Notes under the pieces: model-generated
What the model was told of the DNA's origin: nothing
Databases searched by the model: none
The model's input: only the letters and a program-made list of their open reading frames with translations
Translations under genes and position numbers: made by a program
Source of the DNA: Bacillota bacterium
GTDB lineage: Bacteria > Bacillota > Bacilli > Bacillales_B > DSM-18226
Direction: 5' to 3'
Assembly: GCA_030705665.1 (NCBI GenBank)
Contig: JAUZQA010000215.1
Location: 1-7,213, forward strand
Length of the DNA: 7,213 nucleotides
Shown here: one piece after another, positions 1-5,598 of the stretch
How positions within the stretch are numbered: the first letter of the stretch is position 1
How the letters are laid out: every line of letters starts with the position of its first letter

Positions 1-150
1 CATCCCAGCAAAGAACATATAGTTGTAACATTTTTAGCTATATTAGAATTAATTAAAAGAAAAGAAATAGACGTCGAACAGGATGGGAATTTTAGTGAAA
101 TCTTTGTTGAAGCGATTGGGGAAGGAGAAAAAGTAGTTGGAAATTATTAA
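1..150 (+). CDS. scpA: Segregation and condensation protein ScpA, C-terminal 49 residues (5' end outside window)
   Basis: Frame 1 is open from the first base and ends at TAA 148-150. It encodes 49 residues beginning [19 protein letters not shown]. This is the C-terminal winged-helix end of ScpA, the kleisin subunit that bridges the SMC ATPase heads in the bacterial condensin. The hydrophobic run [12 protein letters not shown] followed by a charged, Gln-containing turn and an aromatic strand ([11 protein letters not shown]) is typical of that domain, which contacts the SMC head. The identification rests on this pattern and on the fact that scpB follows directly, as in B. subtilis. The last 14 bases overlap the scpB start, so the two are surely one transcript and probably translationally coupled. 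The body of the gene lies upstream of the window. Confidence 0.9.
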   Translation, partial: HPSKEHIVVTFLAILELIKRKEIDVEQDGNFSEIFVEAIGEGEKVVGNY

Positions 151-730
151 TTGGAGCAGTATTTTAGAGTCCCTGCTATTTACGGCAGGGGATGAAGGGC
201 TACCCTTAAAGCAAATTGCCGATGTGATTGAAGTAGAAGTACATCTAGTCAAAGAAATGATTGAAAAATTACAACGTGAATACGAACAAGATCCCAATAG
301 AGGAGTTACTATCGTACAACTGGCAGGTACATATCAATTAGTGACGAAAAAAGAAAATGCTGTCTATTTAAAGCGGCTTGTCGATTCACCCAATACAGCC
401 ACACTGTCGCAGGCGGCATTAGAAACGTTAGCGATTATTGCATATAAGCAGCCGATTACAAGAGCGGAAATAGAAGAAATACGTGGTGTAAAAACGGAAC
501 GGCCGCTGCAAACATTAACCGCTAAGGCCCTAATAAAAGAGGTTGGCAGGGCCGAGGGGACAGGAAGGGCTTACTTATATGGCACGACAAAGGAATTTCT
601 TGATTATTTTGGATTAAGGAGTATCGAGGAATTGCCGCCACTGCCAGAAAAGGTAAATGAAGAGTATGTACAAGCGGAAGCAGATTTATTTTTTGAAAGA
701 TTTCAGGAGACAATTAATTCAGAAGTTTAA
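137..730 (+). CDS. scpB: Segregation and condensation protein ScpB
   Basis: This encodes 197 residues, about the length of B. subtilis ScpB. ScpB is the small non-SMC subunit that dimerises and binds the linker of ScpA in the cytoplasmic SMC-ScpAB condensin, which compacts and segregates chromosomes. Two winged-helix domains are recognisable: the first begins [19 protein letters not shown] (residues 5-23), and the second holds [16 protein letters not shown] (96-111) followed by [12 protein letters not shown]. The motif [15 protein letters not shown] (137-151) and the tail ELPPLPEKV plus EADLFFERF are family hallmarks. The start is TTG at 137, inside the 3' end of scpA. It was chosen because AAGGAG at 122-127 lies about 9 nt upstream and the resulting N-terminus matches the family. 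No ATG in frame would give a full-length protein. Confidence 0.96.
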   Translation: MEIINWSSILESLLFTAGDEGLPLKQIADVIEVEVHLVKEMIEKLQREYEQDPNRGVTIVQLAGTYQLVTKKENAVYLKRLVDSPNTATLSQAALETLAIIAYKQPITRAEIEEIRGVKTERPLQTLTAKALIKEVGRAEGTGRAYLYGTTKEFLDYFGLRSIEELPPLPEKVNEEYVQAEADLFFERFQETINSEV

Positions 731-755
731 AAACGTTATTTATTTGTGTTAAAAT
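727..755 (+). promoter_or_regulatory. Candidate sigma-A promoter for the 806-1744 genes
   Basis: TTAAAA (727-732, 4 of 6 to TTGACA) is separated by 17 bp from TAAAAT (750-755, 5 of 6 to TATAAT), with TG one base before the -10 (747-748). The -35 overlaps the scpB stop codon, and the expected start near 762 leaves about 45 nt of leader before the TTG start at 806. No terminator separates scpB from this gene, so read-through from scpAB is also likely. The -35 is poor in an AT-rich region, so this is tentative. Confidence 0.35.
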
Positions 756-805
756 AAAGTAAGAATTTAGTTTTGGAAATTGTTTTTTTAAGGAGAGGAA
801 ACAAG

Positions 806-1225
806 TTGAAGATCATCTCATGCAAAGGCTATGAATTGGAAAAAGCAAAATCAAATACTTCAGAGGATTTTTTCAATAGAAGTGAAATTACTTTTGTTGA
901 AGATGGTAAAGAAAAAACATTACATGTTCTGTATATTAGATATTTTGATGAAATCTTTAATGAGTTTACTCCCTTTAAACAAGATCCGTTATTTGGTGAT
1001 GGTGATAATAGTGTGTATTTTAAGGATATCGTGGCCTTGGTCTGTCTGTTAAAAAATCCAGAACTTCGTCATCGCAAACGTCTTTATGTGAATTCTAAAC
1101 CAGAATTTGCTGCATACTTTAATGAAATTGATTATAAAAAGCTCCCTGAAATTTTTGATTCTCTTCAACAGAAAAAAGGGTATGAGCTTCGTTCACCGCT
1201 TGAATTCATCATGCAGCCAAATTAA
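806..1225 (+). CDS. Conserved-looking hypothetical protein, 139 aa, between scpB and ypuI
   Basis: I do not recognise this family. The frame is open from TTG 773, but the likely start is TTG 806: an AAGGAGAGG Shine-Dalgarno (790-798) lies 7 nt upstream of it, and would sit inside the gene if 773 were used. The product is about 139 residues, soluble-looking, with no signal peptide or membrane segment. It alternates charged and aromatic stretches, such as KTLHVLYIRYFDEIFNEF (about 37-54) and VYFKDIVALVCLLKNPELR (about 70-88), suggesting a mixed alpha/beta fold. There is a Gly/Asp turn PLFGDGDNS (61-69) and a basic patch HRKRLYV (89-95). A single Cys pair (6 and 80) is not arranged as a metal site. 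It ends 30 bp before the ypuI start and probably shares its transcript and terminator. From memory it has no counterpart at this place in B. subtilis. Coding status is supported by the strong ribosome binding site, full-length frame and codon use like its neighbours. Confidence 0.75.
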   Translation: MKIISCKGYELEKAKSNTSEDFFNRSEITFVEDGKEKTLHVLYIRYFDEIFNEFTPFKQDPLFGDGDNSVYFKDIVALVCLLKNPELRHRKRLYVNSKPEFAAYFNEIDYKKLPEIFDSLQQKKGYELRSPLEFIMQPN

Positions 1226-1255
1226 TTTCAAGTTAACCATTTGGGGGAGATAATC

Positions 1256-1744
1256 GTGGGAAATACTCTTGTGGAATCACAATTAAAAGAAGTTGAAGAA
1301 TTTTTAACAACAACAATCAAAACACTCGAAGATTATGTAAATGAAACAACGCTTTCGCAGTTAAATTCAGGAAGTGAAGAAGAGCGTTCCTATCATAAAG
1401 TTGTTTTATCTAATCTGCGTAAGCTCCTTGTTTTTAGTGAAGAGAGCCTAGATGCTTGTAAAATCATTTTAAACAGTGAGCCCTTCCAAAAGTCTGCTGC
1501 TGAAAAGACATTATACAAGATTTATCATCAATGTATTATGGAGTTTTTCTCACCGAAAAATGATGCATGGTATGAGGATAGCAGATCTGCTTACACAGGG
1601 AGAAACTCAATAAAATTCTATAAAGAGGTTCCAGAAAGTCTTAGACAAATAGTAAAAGGACTTGAAGGGGAATTTCAAAGAATCAGAGAAGACCTGGAAT
1701 TTTACGAAACAGATTACCGTACTAAAATTATTCAGTCAAAGTAA
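1256..1744 (+). CDS. ypuI: YpuI-like protein of unknown function (DUF3907 type)
   Basis: The product is a 162-residue cytoplasmic-looking protein matching B. subtilis YpuI in position (after scpB, before dacB) and in sequence style; I recall that family as DUF3907. Function is unknown. The N-terminal half is rich in Glu/Leu and probably helical (residues 5-35 and 50-75). The C-terminal half carries the distinctive DAWYEDSRSAYTGRNSIKF (103-121) and then a second charged helix ending in ETDYRTKIIQSK. There is no signal peptide or membrane segment. The frame extends upstream to a TTG at 1241, but GTG 1256 is preferred: the GGGGGAG at 1243-1249 is then a well-placed Shine-Dalgarno 6-7 nt away, and the N-terminus becomes MGNTLVESQ, as expected for YpuI. 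A strong terminator begins 5 bp after the stop, so ypuI closes its transcription unit. Confidence 0.85.
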   Translation: MGNTLVESQLKEVEEFLTTTIKTLEDYVNETTLSQLNSGSEEERSYHKVVLSNLRKLLVFSEESLDACKIILNSEPFQKSAAEKTLYKIYHQCIMEFFSPKNDAWYEDSRSAYTGRNSIKFYKEVPESLRQIVKGLEGEFQRIREDLEFYETDYRTKIIQSK

Positions 1745-1749
1745 TATTA

Positions 1750-1799
1750 AAAAAGGTTATTCAAGCATTTTTTGTTTGAATAACCTTTTTGTTTTTTTA
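1750..1799 (+). terminator. Rho-independent terminator after ypuI
   Basis: A perfect 15-bp stem is formed by 1750-1764 (AAAAAGGTTATTCAA) and 1776-1790, with an 11-nt loop, followed by a T-rich run at 1786-1799. The A tract on the 5' side mirrors the T tract, so it may also work on the minus strand, though no minus-strand gene needs it. It isolates the scpB-ypuI unit from sod. Confidence 0.93.
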
Positions 1800-1800
1800 T

Positions 1801-1828
1801 GAATATATTTCCTGCTCTTACATACCTT
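1801..1828 (+). promoter_or_regulatory. Candidate sigma-E promoter of the sod gene
   Basis: GAATATA (1801-1807) fits the sigma-E -35 consensus KMATATT at 6 of 7 positions. CATACCTT (1821-1828) fits the -10 consensus CATACAHT at 7 of 8. The spacer is 13 bp, within the usual 13-15. The predicted transcript would begin near 1835, about 20 nt ahead of the Shine-Dalgarno of the 1865 start. It sits directly after the ypuI terminator, as expected for the promoter of a separate unit. No comparably good sigma-A site was seen here. The consensus is recalled knowledge; activity is inferred. Confidence 0.6.
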
Positions 1829-1864
1829 TTTCTGAGAATACCGAGACGAGGACGGAGGTGCAGT

Positions 1865-2755
1865 ATGGACCAATTTAAAAAATATGTGTCTGAGTTATTT
1901 AATTGGAATAAAGATATGAGAGATTTTCTTTCATCGGAAAAAGTTGATGATAACTCAGATTTGTGGGAAAAGCTTGACCAATTCACAGGCTTGATCGAGA
2001 GTGTATCCTCTCCGCTGTCAAATAAAGAACTTATTGACTTACAGACTAAAGCAGAAACAATTCATGCTGACCTGGAAGACTATTTTAAAAGAAAGCAAAA
2101 CATTGGTGATATTTGGATTGAAGAATCAGTAGTTCCCTCAGGAAGACACTCGTTGCCAGATCTCACGTATTCCTATGATGCGTTAGAACCCCATATTTCC
2201 CAAGAAATTATGGAATTGCATCACCAGAAGCATCACAAAGCATACGTCGATGGGCTGAATAAAGCAGAGCTGGAACTTAAAACAGCAAGAGAGAATAATA
2301 ATTTTGTACTTATTAAACATTGGTCAAGGGAACTATCGTTTCATGGATCAGGACATTATCTGCATACAATTTTTTGGAAAAATATGAGCCCGTATGGGGG
2401 AGGAAGCCCTACTGGCCGGTTGCTTCATGAAATTGAAAGATATTTTGGAAACTTAGTTAGTTTTCGGCGGCATTTTACAGAAGCGGCTAAACAAGTCGAA
2501 GGCAATGGGTGGGCTGTTTTAGTTTGGTCTCCGAGGGCAAGGCATTTAGAGATATTGCAAACAGAAAAGCATATGAATATGACACAATGGGATACCATTC
2601 CAATTCTTGTTTTAGACGTGTGGGAGCATGCCTATTATCTTCAATATAAAAATAATCGCGAGGAATATATAAAAAATTGGTGGAAAGTAGTTAATTGGAA
2701 CGATGTAGAAATGCGATTTGACCGAGCCAGAGAGTTAAAATGGCAGCCATTCTAG
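1865..2755 (+). CDS. Fe/Mn superoxide dismutase with long N-terminal extension
   Basis: The product is 296 residues; it should dismutate superoxide to H2O2 and O2 with an Fe or Mn centre. The catalytic part is residues 95-296 (typical family length about 200). It starts HSLPDLTYSYDALEPHIS and carries all four metal ligands: His119 (in ELHHQKHH), His167 (in HYLHTIFW), Asp251 and His255 (in DVWEHAYYL). The gateway residues His123 and Tyr127, and Trp253/Glu254 beside the ligands, are also present. His236 in EKHMN probably occupies the second-sphere site that is Gln in E. coli MnSOD and His in mycobacterial FeSOD. Residues 1-94 are a charged, mostly helical extension without signal peptide, like the N-extended SODs (SodF, Sod15 type) of Bacillus. 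The start is ATG 1865, 5 nt after GGAGGTG (1854-1860). The upstream in-frame ATG at 1799 lies in the terminator/promoter zone and is rejected. The gene is monocistronic, with its own promoter-like site and terminator. Metal preference cannot be read reliably. Confidence 0.92.
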   Translation: MDQFKKYVSELFNWNKDMRDFLSSEKVDDNSDLWEKLDQFTGLIESVSSPLSNKELIDLQTKAETIHADLEDYFKRKQNIGDIWIEESVVPSGRHSLPDLTYSYDALEPHISQEIMELHHQKHHKAYVDGLNKAELELKTARENNNFVLIKHWSRELSFHGSGHYLHTIFWKNMSPYGGGSPTGRLLHEIERYFGNLVSFRRHFTEAAKQVEGNGWAVLVWSPRARHLEILQTEKHMNMTQWDTIPILVLDVWEHAYYLQYKNNREEYIKNWWKVVNWNDVEMRFDRARELKWQPF

Positions 2756-2785
2756 TGGCCTAATAGAGTATAAAGAGAAAACCAG

Positions 2786-2824
2786 ATTGTCGAGAAAGGG
2801 GTATTTTCTCGACAATTTTATTTT
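2786..2824 (+). terminator. Rho-independent terminator after sod
   Basis: A perfect 12-bp stem, ATTGTCGAGAAA (2786-2797) with its complement at 2805-2816, encloses a 7-nt loop and is followed by a T-rich tail through 2824. It lies 30 bp after the sod stop and ends that single-gene unit. Confidence 0.92.
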
Positions 2825-2871
2825 ACTAGAATTTAATTACTAAATTTATTGGATAGTTCCTGCAAATGGGC

Positions 2872-3004
2872 CTGTTGATTTCCGCTCCGGGCACTCGCTT
2901 TCCGCGGGGAGGTCCTGGAGCCTCCTCGGCGCTTTGGCGCCTGTGGGGTCTCCAGTGACCTCTATATCCCGCAGGAGTCGAGTGCCCTCCGCTCCAATCA
3001 ACAG
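2872..3004. repeat. GC-rich 133-bp palindromic intergenic repeat (MITE/REP-like)
   Basis: A long imperfect palindrome, about 64 percent GC in an AT-rich intergenic region. From outside in: CTGTTGATT (2872-2880) pairs with AATCAACAG (2996-3004). An 8 x 8 internal loop follows. GGGCACTCG (2889-2897) pairs with CGAGTGCCC (2979-2987). GCGGG (2904-2908) pairs with CCCGC (2968-2972). GAGGTCCTGGAG (2909-2920) pairs with 2950-2962 with one bulged T at 2956. GGCGC (2928-2932) pairs with GCGCC (2937-2941) around a TTTG loop. No target-site duplication is visible, and no transposase is encoded. I recall very similar GC-rich palindromes with TGTTGATT ends scattered between genes in many Bacillaceae genomes, but know no settled name or function. 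It could act as a mobile non-autonomous element, a structured RNA or a transcription barrier. Minus-strand frames across it are not genes. Confidence 0.85.
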
Positions 3005-3080
3005 ACATGTTAACAGCATATATACCAATATACAATGTTAATGCGGTAAATTATTAGAGTTCCGAGTGTTGACAGCCTAA

Positions 3081-3110
3081 GAAAACCATATGGGTTTCCC
3101 TTTTGTTTTT
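3081..3110 (+). terminator. Weak hairpin with T-rich tail upstream of dacB
   Basis: GAAAACC (3081-3087) can pair with GGGTTTC (3092-3098) with one A-G mismatch around an ATAT loop, followed by CCTTTTGTTTTT. It resembles a weak terminator or leftover of one. Nothing upstream clearly needs it, since sod already has a strong terminator; it could block transcription starting in the repeat region. Low confidence. Confidence 0.3.
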
Positions 3111-3112
3111 TG

Positions 3113-3140
3113 TCATAACAAAATATACCTCGCATAAACT
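3113..3140 (+). promoter_or_regulatory. Candidate sigma-E promoter of dacB-spmA-spmB
   Basis: TCATAAC (3113-3119, 5 of 7 to the sigma-E -35 KMATATT) and CATAAACT (3133-3140, 7 of 8 to CATACAHT) are 13 bp apart, predicting a start near 3147 and a leader of about 27 nt before the dacB ATG. In B. subtilis the dacB operon is transcribed by sigma-E in the mother cell, which agrees with this site. The perfect TTGACA at 3069-3074 has no matching -10 and is not counted. Confidence 0.6.
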
Positions 3141-3173
3141 TGTACAAATAGGACAAGGAGACGAGGTTATCTG

Positions 3174-4310
3174 ATGAGAATGGTTTCGGTGTTATTCATT
3201 TTTGTTCTTATAATGGGAATATATATGGCAAACCTTCCTCAAAAGGTGAATGCTTCTGTTTCCGTAAGTGCAAAAAGCGCTATATTAATGGAACAAAAAT
3301 CAGGTCGAATCCTTTATGAGAAAGATGCATTTACAAAGAGAAGGATTGCAAGTATTACAAAAATAATGACAGCTACATTAGCAATTGAATCAGGAAAAAT
3401 GGATAAATACGTAACGGTAAGTGAAAATGCCGTGCATACCGAGGGGTCGTCCATCTATTTAAAGGCTGGTGAAAAAATTAAATTAAAAGATTTAGTCTAT
3501 GGATTAATGTTACGCTCAGGAAATGATGCCGCTGTCGCTATTGCAGAGTTTGTCGGTGGGAGTGTTGATGGCTTTGTTTTCCTAATGAATCAAAAAGCAA
3601 AAGAAATCGGTATGCTTAATACACATTTTGCTAATCCTCATGGGCTTGATGATTCAAAAGATCATTATTCAACAGCCTACGACATGGCGGTATTAACCAG
3701 ATATGCAATGAACAATAAGCAATACAGGGAGATTGCGGGAACGAAGGTTTATCGGGCCCCGAATCCCGGAGAAAACTGGGATAGGGTTTGGAAAAATAAA
3801 AATCGATTATTGACTAAGTATCAATATTGTACCGGGGGAAAAACAGGTTATACGAAACTCGCTAAAAGAACACTTGTTACAACTGCTGAAAAAGGTGATA
3901 TGGATCTAATTGCCGTGACGATCAATGACTCAAAAGATTGGGATGACCATATTGCCATGTATGAAAATGGCTTTAAAGGATACGACATGACCGAGGTACT
4001 TCCACAGGGGAAAATCGATCTTGGCACTAAAAGCAAATATAATGGCCAGCTTTACCTGAGGAATTCTCTTGTTTATCCTGCAACATCAGAAGAAATGAAG
4101 AACTTTCGAGTGAACTATAAAATAGCTGCGTATTCCTCAAAACAAAAATCGGGACCGGTAGGAAAAGCACAAGTGTTTTTAGATGGGAAATTGATTAGAG
4201 AAATGCCTATTTATTATCAAAAGAAAAGTGAAAAAGAAAGCAAGAGTGGATTAATGGATTTTTTTAATCATACATTTCTAACTATTCTTGGTGTGAAAAC
4301 CAATGGTTAA
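3174..4310 (+). CDS. dacB: D-alanyl-D-alanine carboxypeptidase DacB (sporulation PBP5*)
   Basis: The product is 378 residues, close to B. subtilis DacB. This low-molecular-mass penicillin-binding protein removes the terminal D-Ala from stem peptides during spore cortex synthesis and so limits cross-linking. A signal peptide is clear: hydrophobic core at about 4-18 and likely cleavage after VNA (residue 27), so the enzyme acts outside the mother-cell membrane in the forespore intermembrane space. All serine-peptidase (S11) motifs are present: SITK with nucleophile Ser60 and Lys63, SGN at 115-117, and KTG at 223-225 in GGKTGYTK. After about residue 275 comes the C-terminal domain of such enzymes, ending in a semi-amphipathic stretch (KSGLMDFFNHTFLTILGV) likely to anchor it to the membrane. 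ATG 3174 was chosen with GAGGT (3163-3167) 6 nt upstream; ATG 3180 is a close alternative. It overlaps spmA by 8 bp. Confidence 0.97.
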   Translation: MRMVSVLFIFVLIMGIYMANLPQKVNASVSVSAKSAILMEQKSGRILYEKDAFTKRRIASITKIMTATLAIESGKMDKYVTVSENAVHTEGSSIYLKAGEKIKLKDLVYGLMLRSGNDAAVAIAEFVGGSVDGFVFLMNQKAKEIGMLNTHFANPHGLDDSKDHYSTAYDMAVLTRYAMNNKQYREIAGTKVYRAPNPGENWDRVWKNKNRLLTKYQYCTGGKTGYTKLAKRTLVTTAEKGDMDLIAVTINDSKDWDDHIAMYENGFKGYDMTEVLPQGKIDLGTKSKYNGQLYLRNSLVYPATSEEMKNFRVNYKIAAYSSKQKSGPVGKAQVFLDGKLIREMPIYYQKKSEKESKSGLMDFFNHTFLTILGVKTNG

Positions 4311-4890
4311 CTACATCTGGGTGATCATGACGTTAATTGGAATTGTTTTTGGAATCGCTAATGGCACATTGGAGGAAATCAATAAAGCGGTTTTTGTGGG
4401 GGCAAGGGAAGCCGTTACCCTTTGTATTGGTCTTATAAGTGTCCTCGTCTTCTGGCTTGGAATGATGCGTATTGCTGAAGAGTCAGGACTTCTTGAAAGA
4501 CTTGCCAAATTATTTAGACCAATTGTCAAACGCCTTTTCCCAGAGGTGCCTCCAGATCATCCTGCAATGGGTTATATTTTATCAAATATGATTGCAAACA
4601 TGTTTGGGCTGGGGAACGCGGCAACACCGCTTGGTATAAAAGCGATGGAAGAGCTTCAGGAGTTAAACGGCGGAAAAAAAACTGCCAGCAGGTCAATGGT
4701 AACGTTTTTGGCCATTAATACAGCGAGTATTACGATTATTCCATCGACAGTCATTGCTATTAGAATGACCTATCATTCTTCTTCCCCCACTGAAATTGTC
4801 GTCCCAACATTAATCGCTACAATTATATCAGCGGTCGGTGCTATTTTAATTGACCGTTTCTTTTATTACAGAAGAAGCCGCAAAGGATGA
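4303..4890 (+). CDS. spmA: Spore maturation protein SpmA
   Basis: The product is 195 residues, an integral membrane protein. In B. subtilis SpmA acts with SpmB in spore core dehydration and heat resistance, and mutants make spores with raised water content; the transported substrate, if any, is not established. Hydrophobic segments are at roughly 3-19, 38-56, 87-105, 132-153 and 164-186. The family core PPDHPAMGYILSNMIANMFG runs directly into LGNAATPLGIKAME (about 83-116), typical of the nucleoside-recognition/Gate domain shared by SpmA and SpmB. The C-terminus is a basic tail (FFYYRRSRKG). The ATG lies inside the dacB 3' end (8-bp overlap) without a convincing Shine-Dalgarno, only a weak TTGGTG at 4288-4293, so translation is probably coupled to dacB. 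Confidence 0.96.
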   Translation: MVNYIWVIMTLIGIVFGIANGTLEEINKAVFVGAREAVTLCIGLISVLVFWLGMMRIAEESGLLERLAKLFRPIVKRLFPEVPPDHPAMGYILSNMIANMFGLGNAATPLGIKAMEELQELNGGKKTASRSMVTFLAINTASITIIPSTVIAIRMTYHSSSPTEIVVPTLIATIISAVGAILIDRFFYYRRSRKG

Positions 4891-4896
4891 GGATGA

Positions 4897-5433
4897 ATGG
4901 AATTATTATCATTGATATCACTTGCCTTTATTCCCGTTCTAATTGGTTTTATTCTCGTATATGGGACGTATAAACAGGTCCCAACATATGAGAGCTTTGT
5001 AGAGGGAGGTAAGGAAGGAATTAAGATTGCTTTTTCTATTATCCCGTACTTAGTAGGGATGCTTGTGGCAATTTCCGTTTTTCGTGCTTCAGGAGCATTG
5101 GAGGTACTGACCAAGTGGATACGCCCTGCAATGACTCATTTAGGGATACCGGCGGAAATTATTCCGCTCGCCTTGATTCGCCCAATTTCAGGAACAGCGG
5201 CATTGGGAATGACAAGTGATTTAATCGCTGTCCATGGTCCGGATTCGTTTATCGGAAGGCTTGTATCTGTACTCCAGGGCAGCACAGATACAACCTTTTA
5301 TGTTTTAACTGTTTATTTTGGGGCAGTTGGAATCAAAAAAATGGGCGATGCATTAAAGGTTGGTTTATTAGCTGATATTTTTGGGATTGTGGTATCCATT
5401 GCAGTGGTTGCTTTCATGTTTGGGGCTAGGTAG
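4897..5433 (+). CDS. spmB: Spore maturation protein SpmB
   Basis: The product is 178 residues, the usual length. It is the membrane partner of SpmA, and is likewise needed for full core dehydration of the spore in B. subtilis. It also belongs to the Gate/nucleoside-recognition group. Hallmarks are YGTYKQVPTYESFVEGGKEG (22-41), LALIRPISGTAALGMTSDL (91-109) and GPDSFIGRLVSVLQGSTDTT (114-133), followed by VYFGAVGIKKMGDALKVG. Hydrophobic segments are at about 5-22, 44-62, 84-105, 134-146 and 155-176. It starts 6 bp after the spmA stop, with AAAGGATGAGG (4882-4892) covering that stop as ribosome binding site. It is the last gene of the dacB operon, since a terminator follows. Confidence 0.96.
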   Translation: MELLSLISLAFIPVLIGFILVYGTYKQVPTYESFVEGGKEGIKIAFSIIPYLVGMLVAISVFRASGALEVLTKWIRPAMTHLGIPAEIIPLALIRPISGTAALGMTSDLIAVHGPDSFIGRLVSVLQGSTDTTFYVLTVYFGAVGIKKMGDALKVGLLADIFGIVVSIAVVAFMFGAR

Positions 5434-5454
5434 CTGGGAAAAGAATAAAAGGCC

Positions 5455-5505
5455 AAAGGTAAGTCGAACTGGCATAGCCATGGAGACTTGCTTTTTTTAT
5501 TTTTA
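5455..5505 (+). terminator. Rho-independent terminator of the dacB-spmA-spmB operon
   Basis: AAAGGTAAGTC (5455-5465) pairs with GACTTGCTTTT (5485-5495) using two G-T pairs. An inner stem TGGC/GCCA (5470-5473 with 5477-5480) lies inside, and the T tract runs 5492-5505 with few interruptions. It begins about 20 bp after the spmB stop and separates the sporulation operon from rluB. Confidence 0.85.
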
Positions 5506-5516
5506 AATACGTTACT

Positions 5517-5544
5517 TTGAAATTAACAGGAATTATGTCATAAT
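5517..5544 (+). promoter_or_regulatory. Sigma-A promoter of rluB, extended -10 type
   Basis: TTGAAA (5517-5522, 5 of 6) and CATAAT (5539-5544, 5 of 6) are 16 bp apart, and TG at 5536-5537 one base before the -10 makes it an extended -10 promoter. The predicted start is near 5551, leaving a leader of about 48 nt that carries the strong GAGGTGATC ribosome site at 5585-5593. Confidence 0.7.
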
Positions 5545-5598
5545 TCTTAGGAAAGAATATGAAGTATTTGTAAAAGTAAATATTGAGGTGATCTTAAA

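Noticed and set aside
773..805. Upstream TTG start for the unknown gene
   Set aside because: It has no ribosome site, and the strong AAGGAGAGG lies between it and TTG 806.
831..1052. 73-residue plus-strand frame inside the unknown gene
   Set aside because: It is a shadow in another frame: no ribosome site, low-complexity product, and fully covered by the better-supported 806-1225 gene.
1799..1864. Upstream in-frame ATG that would add 22 residues to the superoxide dismutase
   Set aside because: It lies at the end of the ypuI terminator T tract with no ribosome site, and the sigma-E-like promoter would fall inside it. ATG 1865 has GGAGGTG at good spacing.
2826..3035. Two overlapping minus-strand open frames across the 2872-3004 region
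   Set aside because: They run through the palindromic repeat, whose GC-rich arms remove stop codons. They have no ribosome site and their Pro/Arg/Glu-rich peptides are what such repeats yield when translated.
3069..3097. Perfect TTGACA as a sigma-A -35 for dacB
   Set aside because: At 16-18 bp downstream there is only GGGTTT-like sequence with no -10. The sigma-E-like site nearer the gene fits better with known dacB control.
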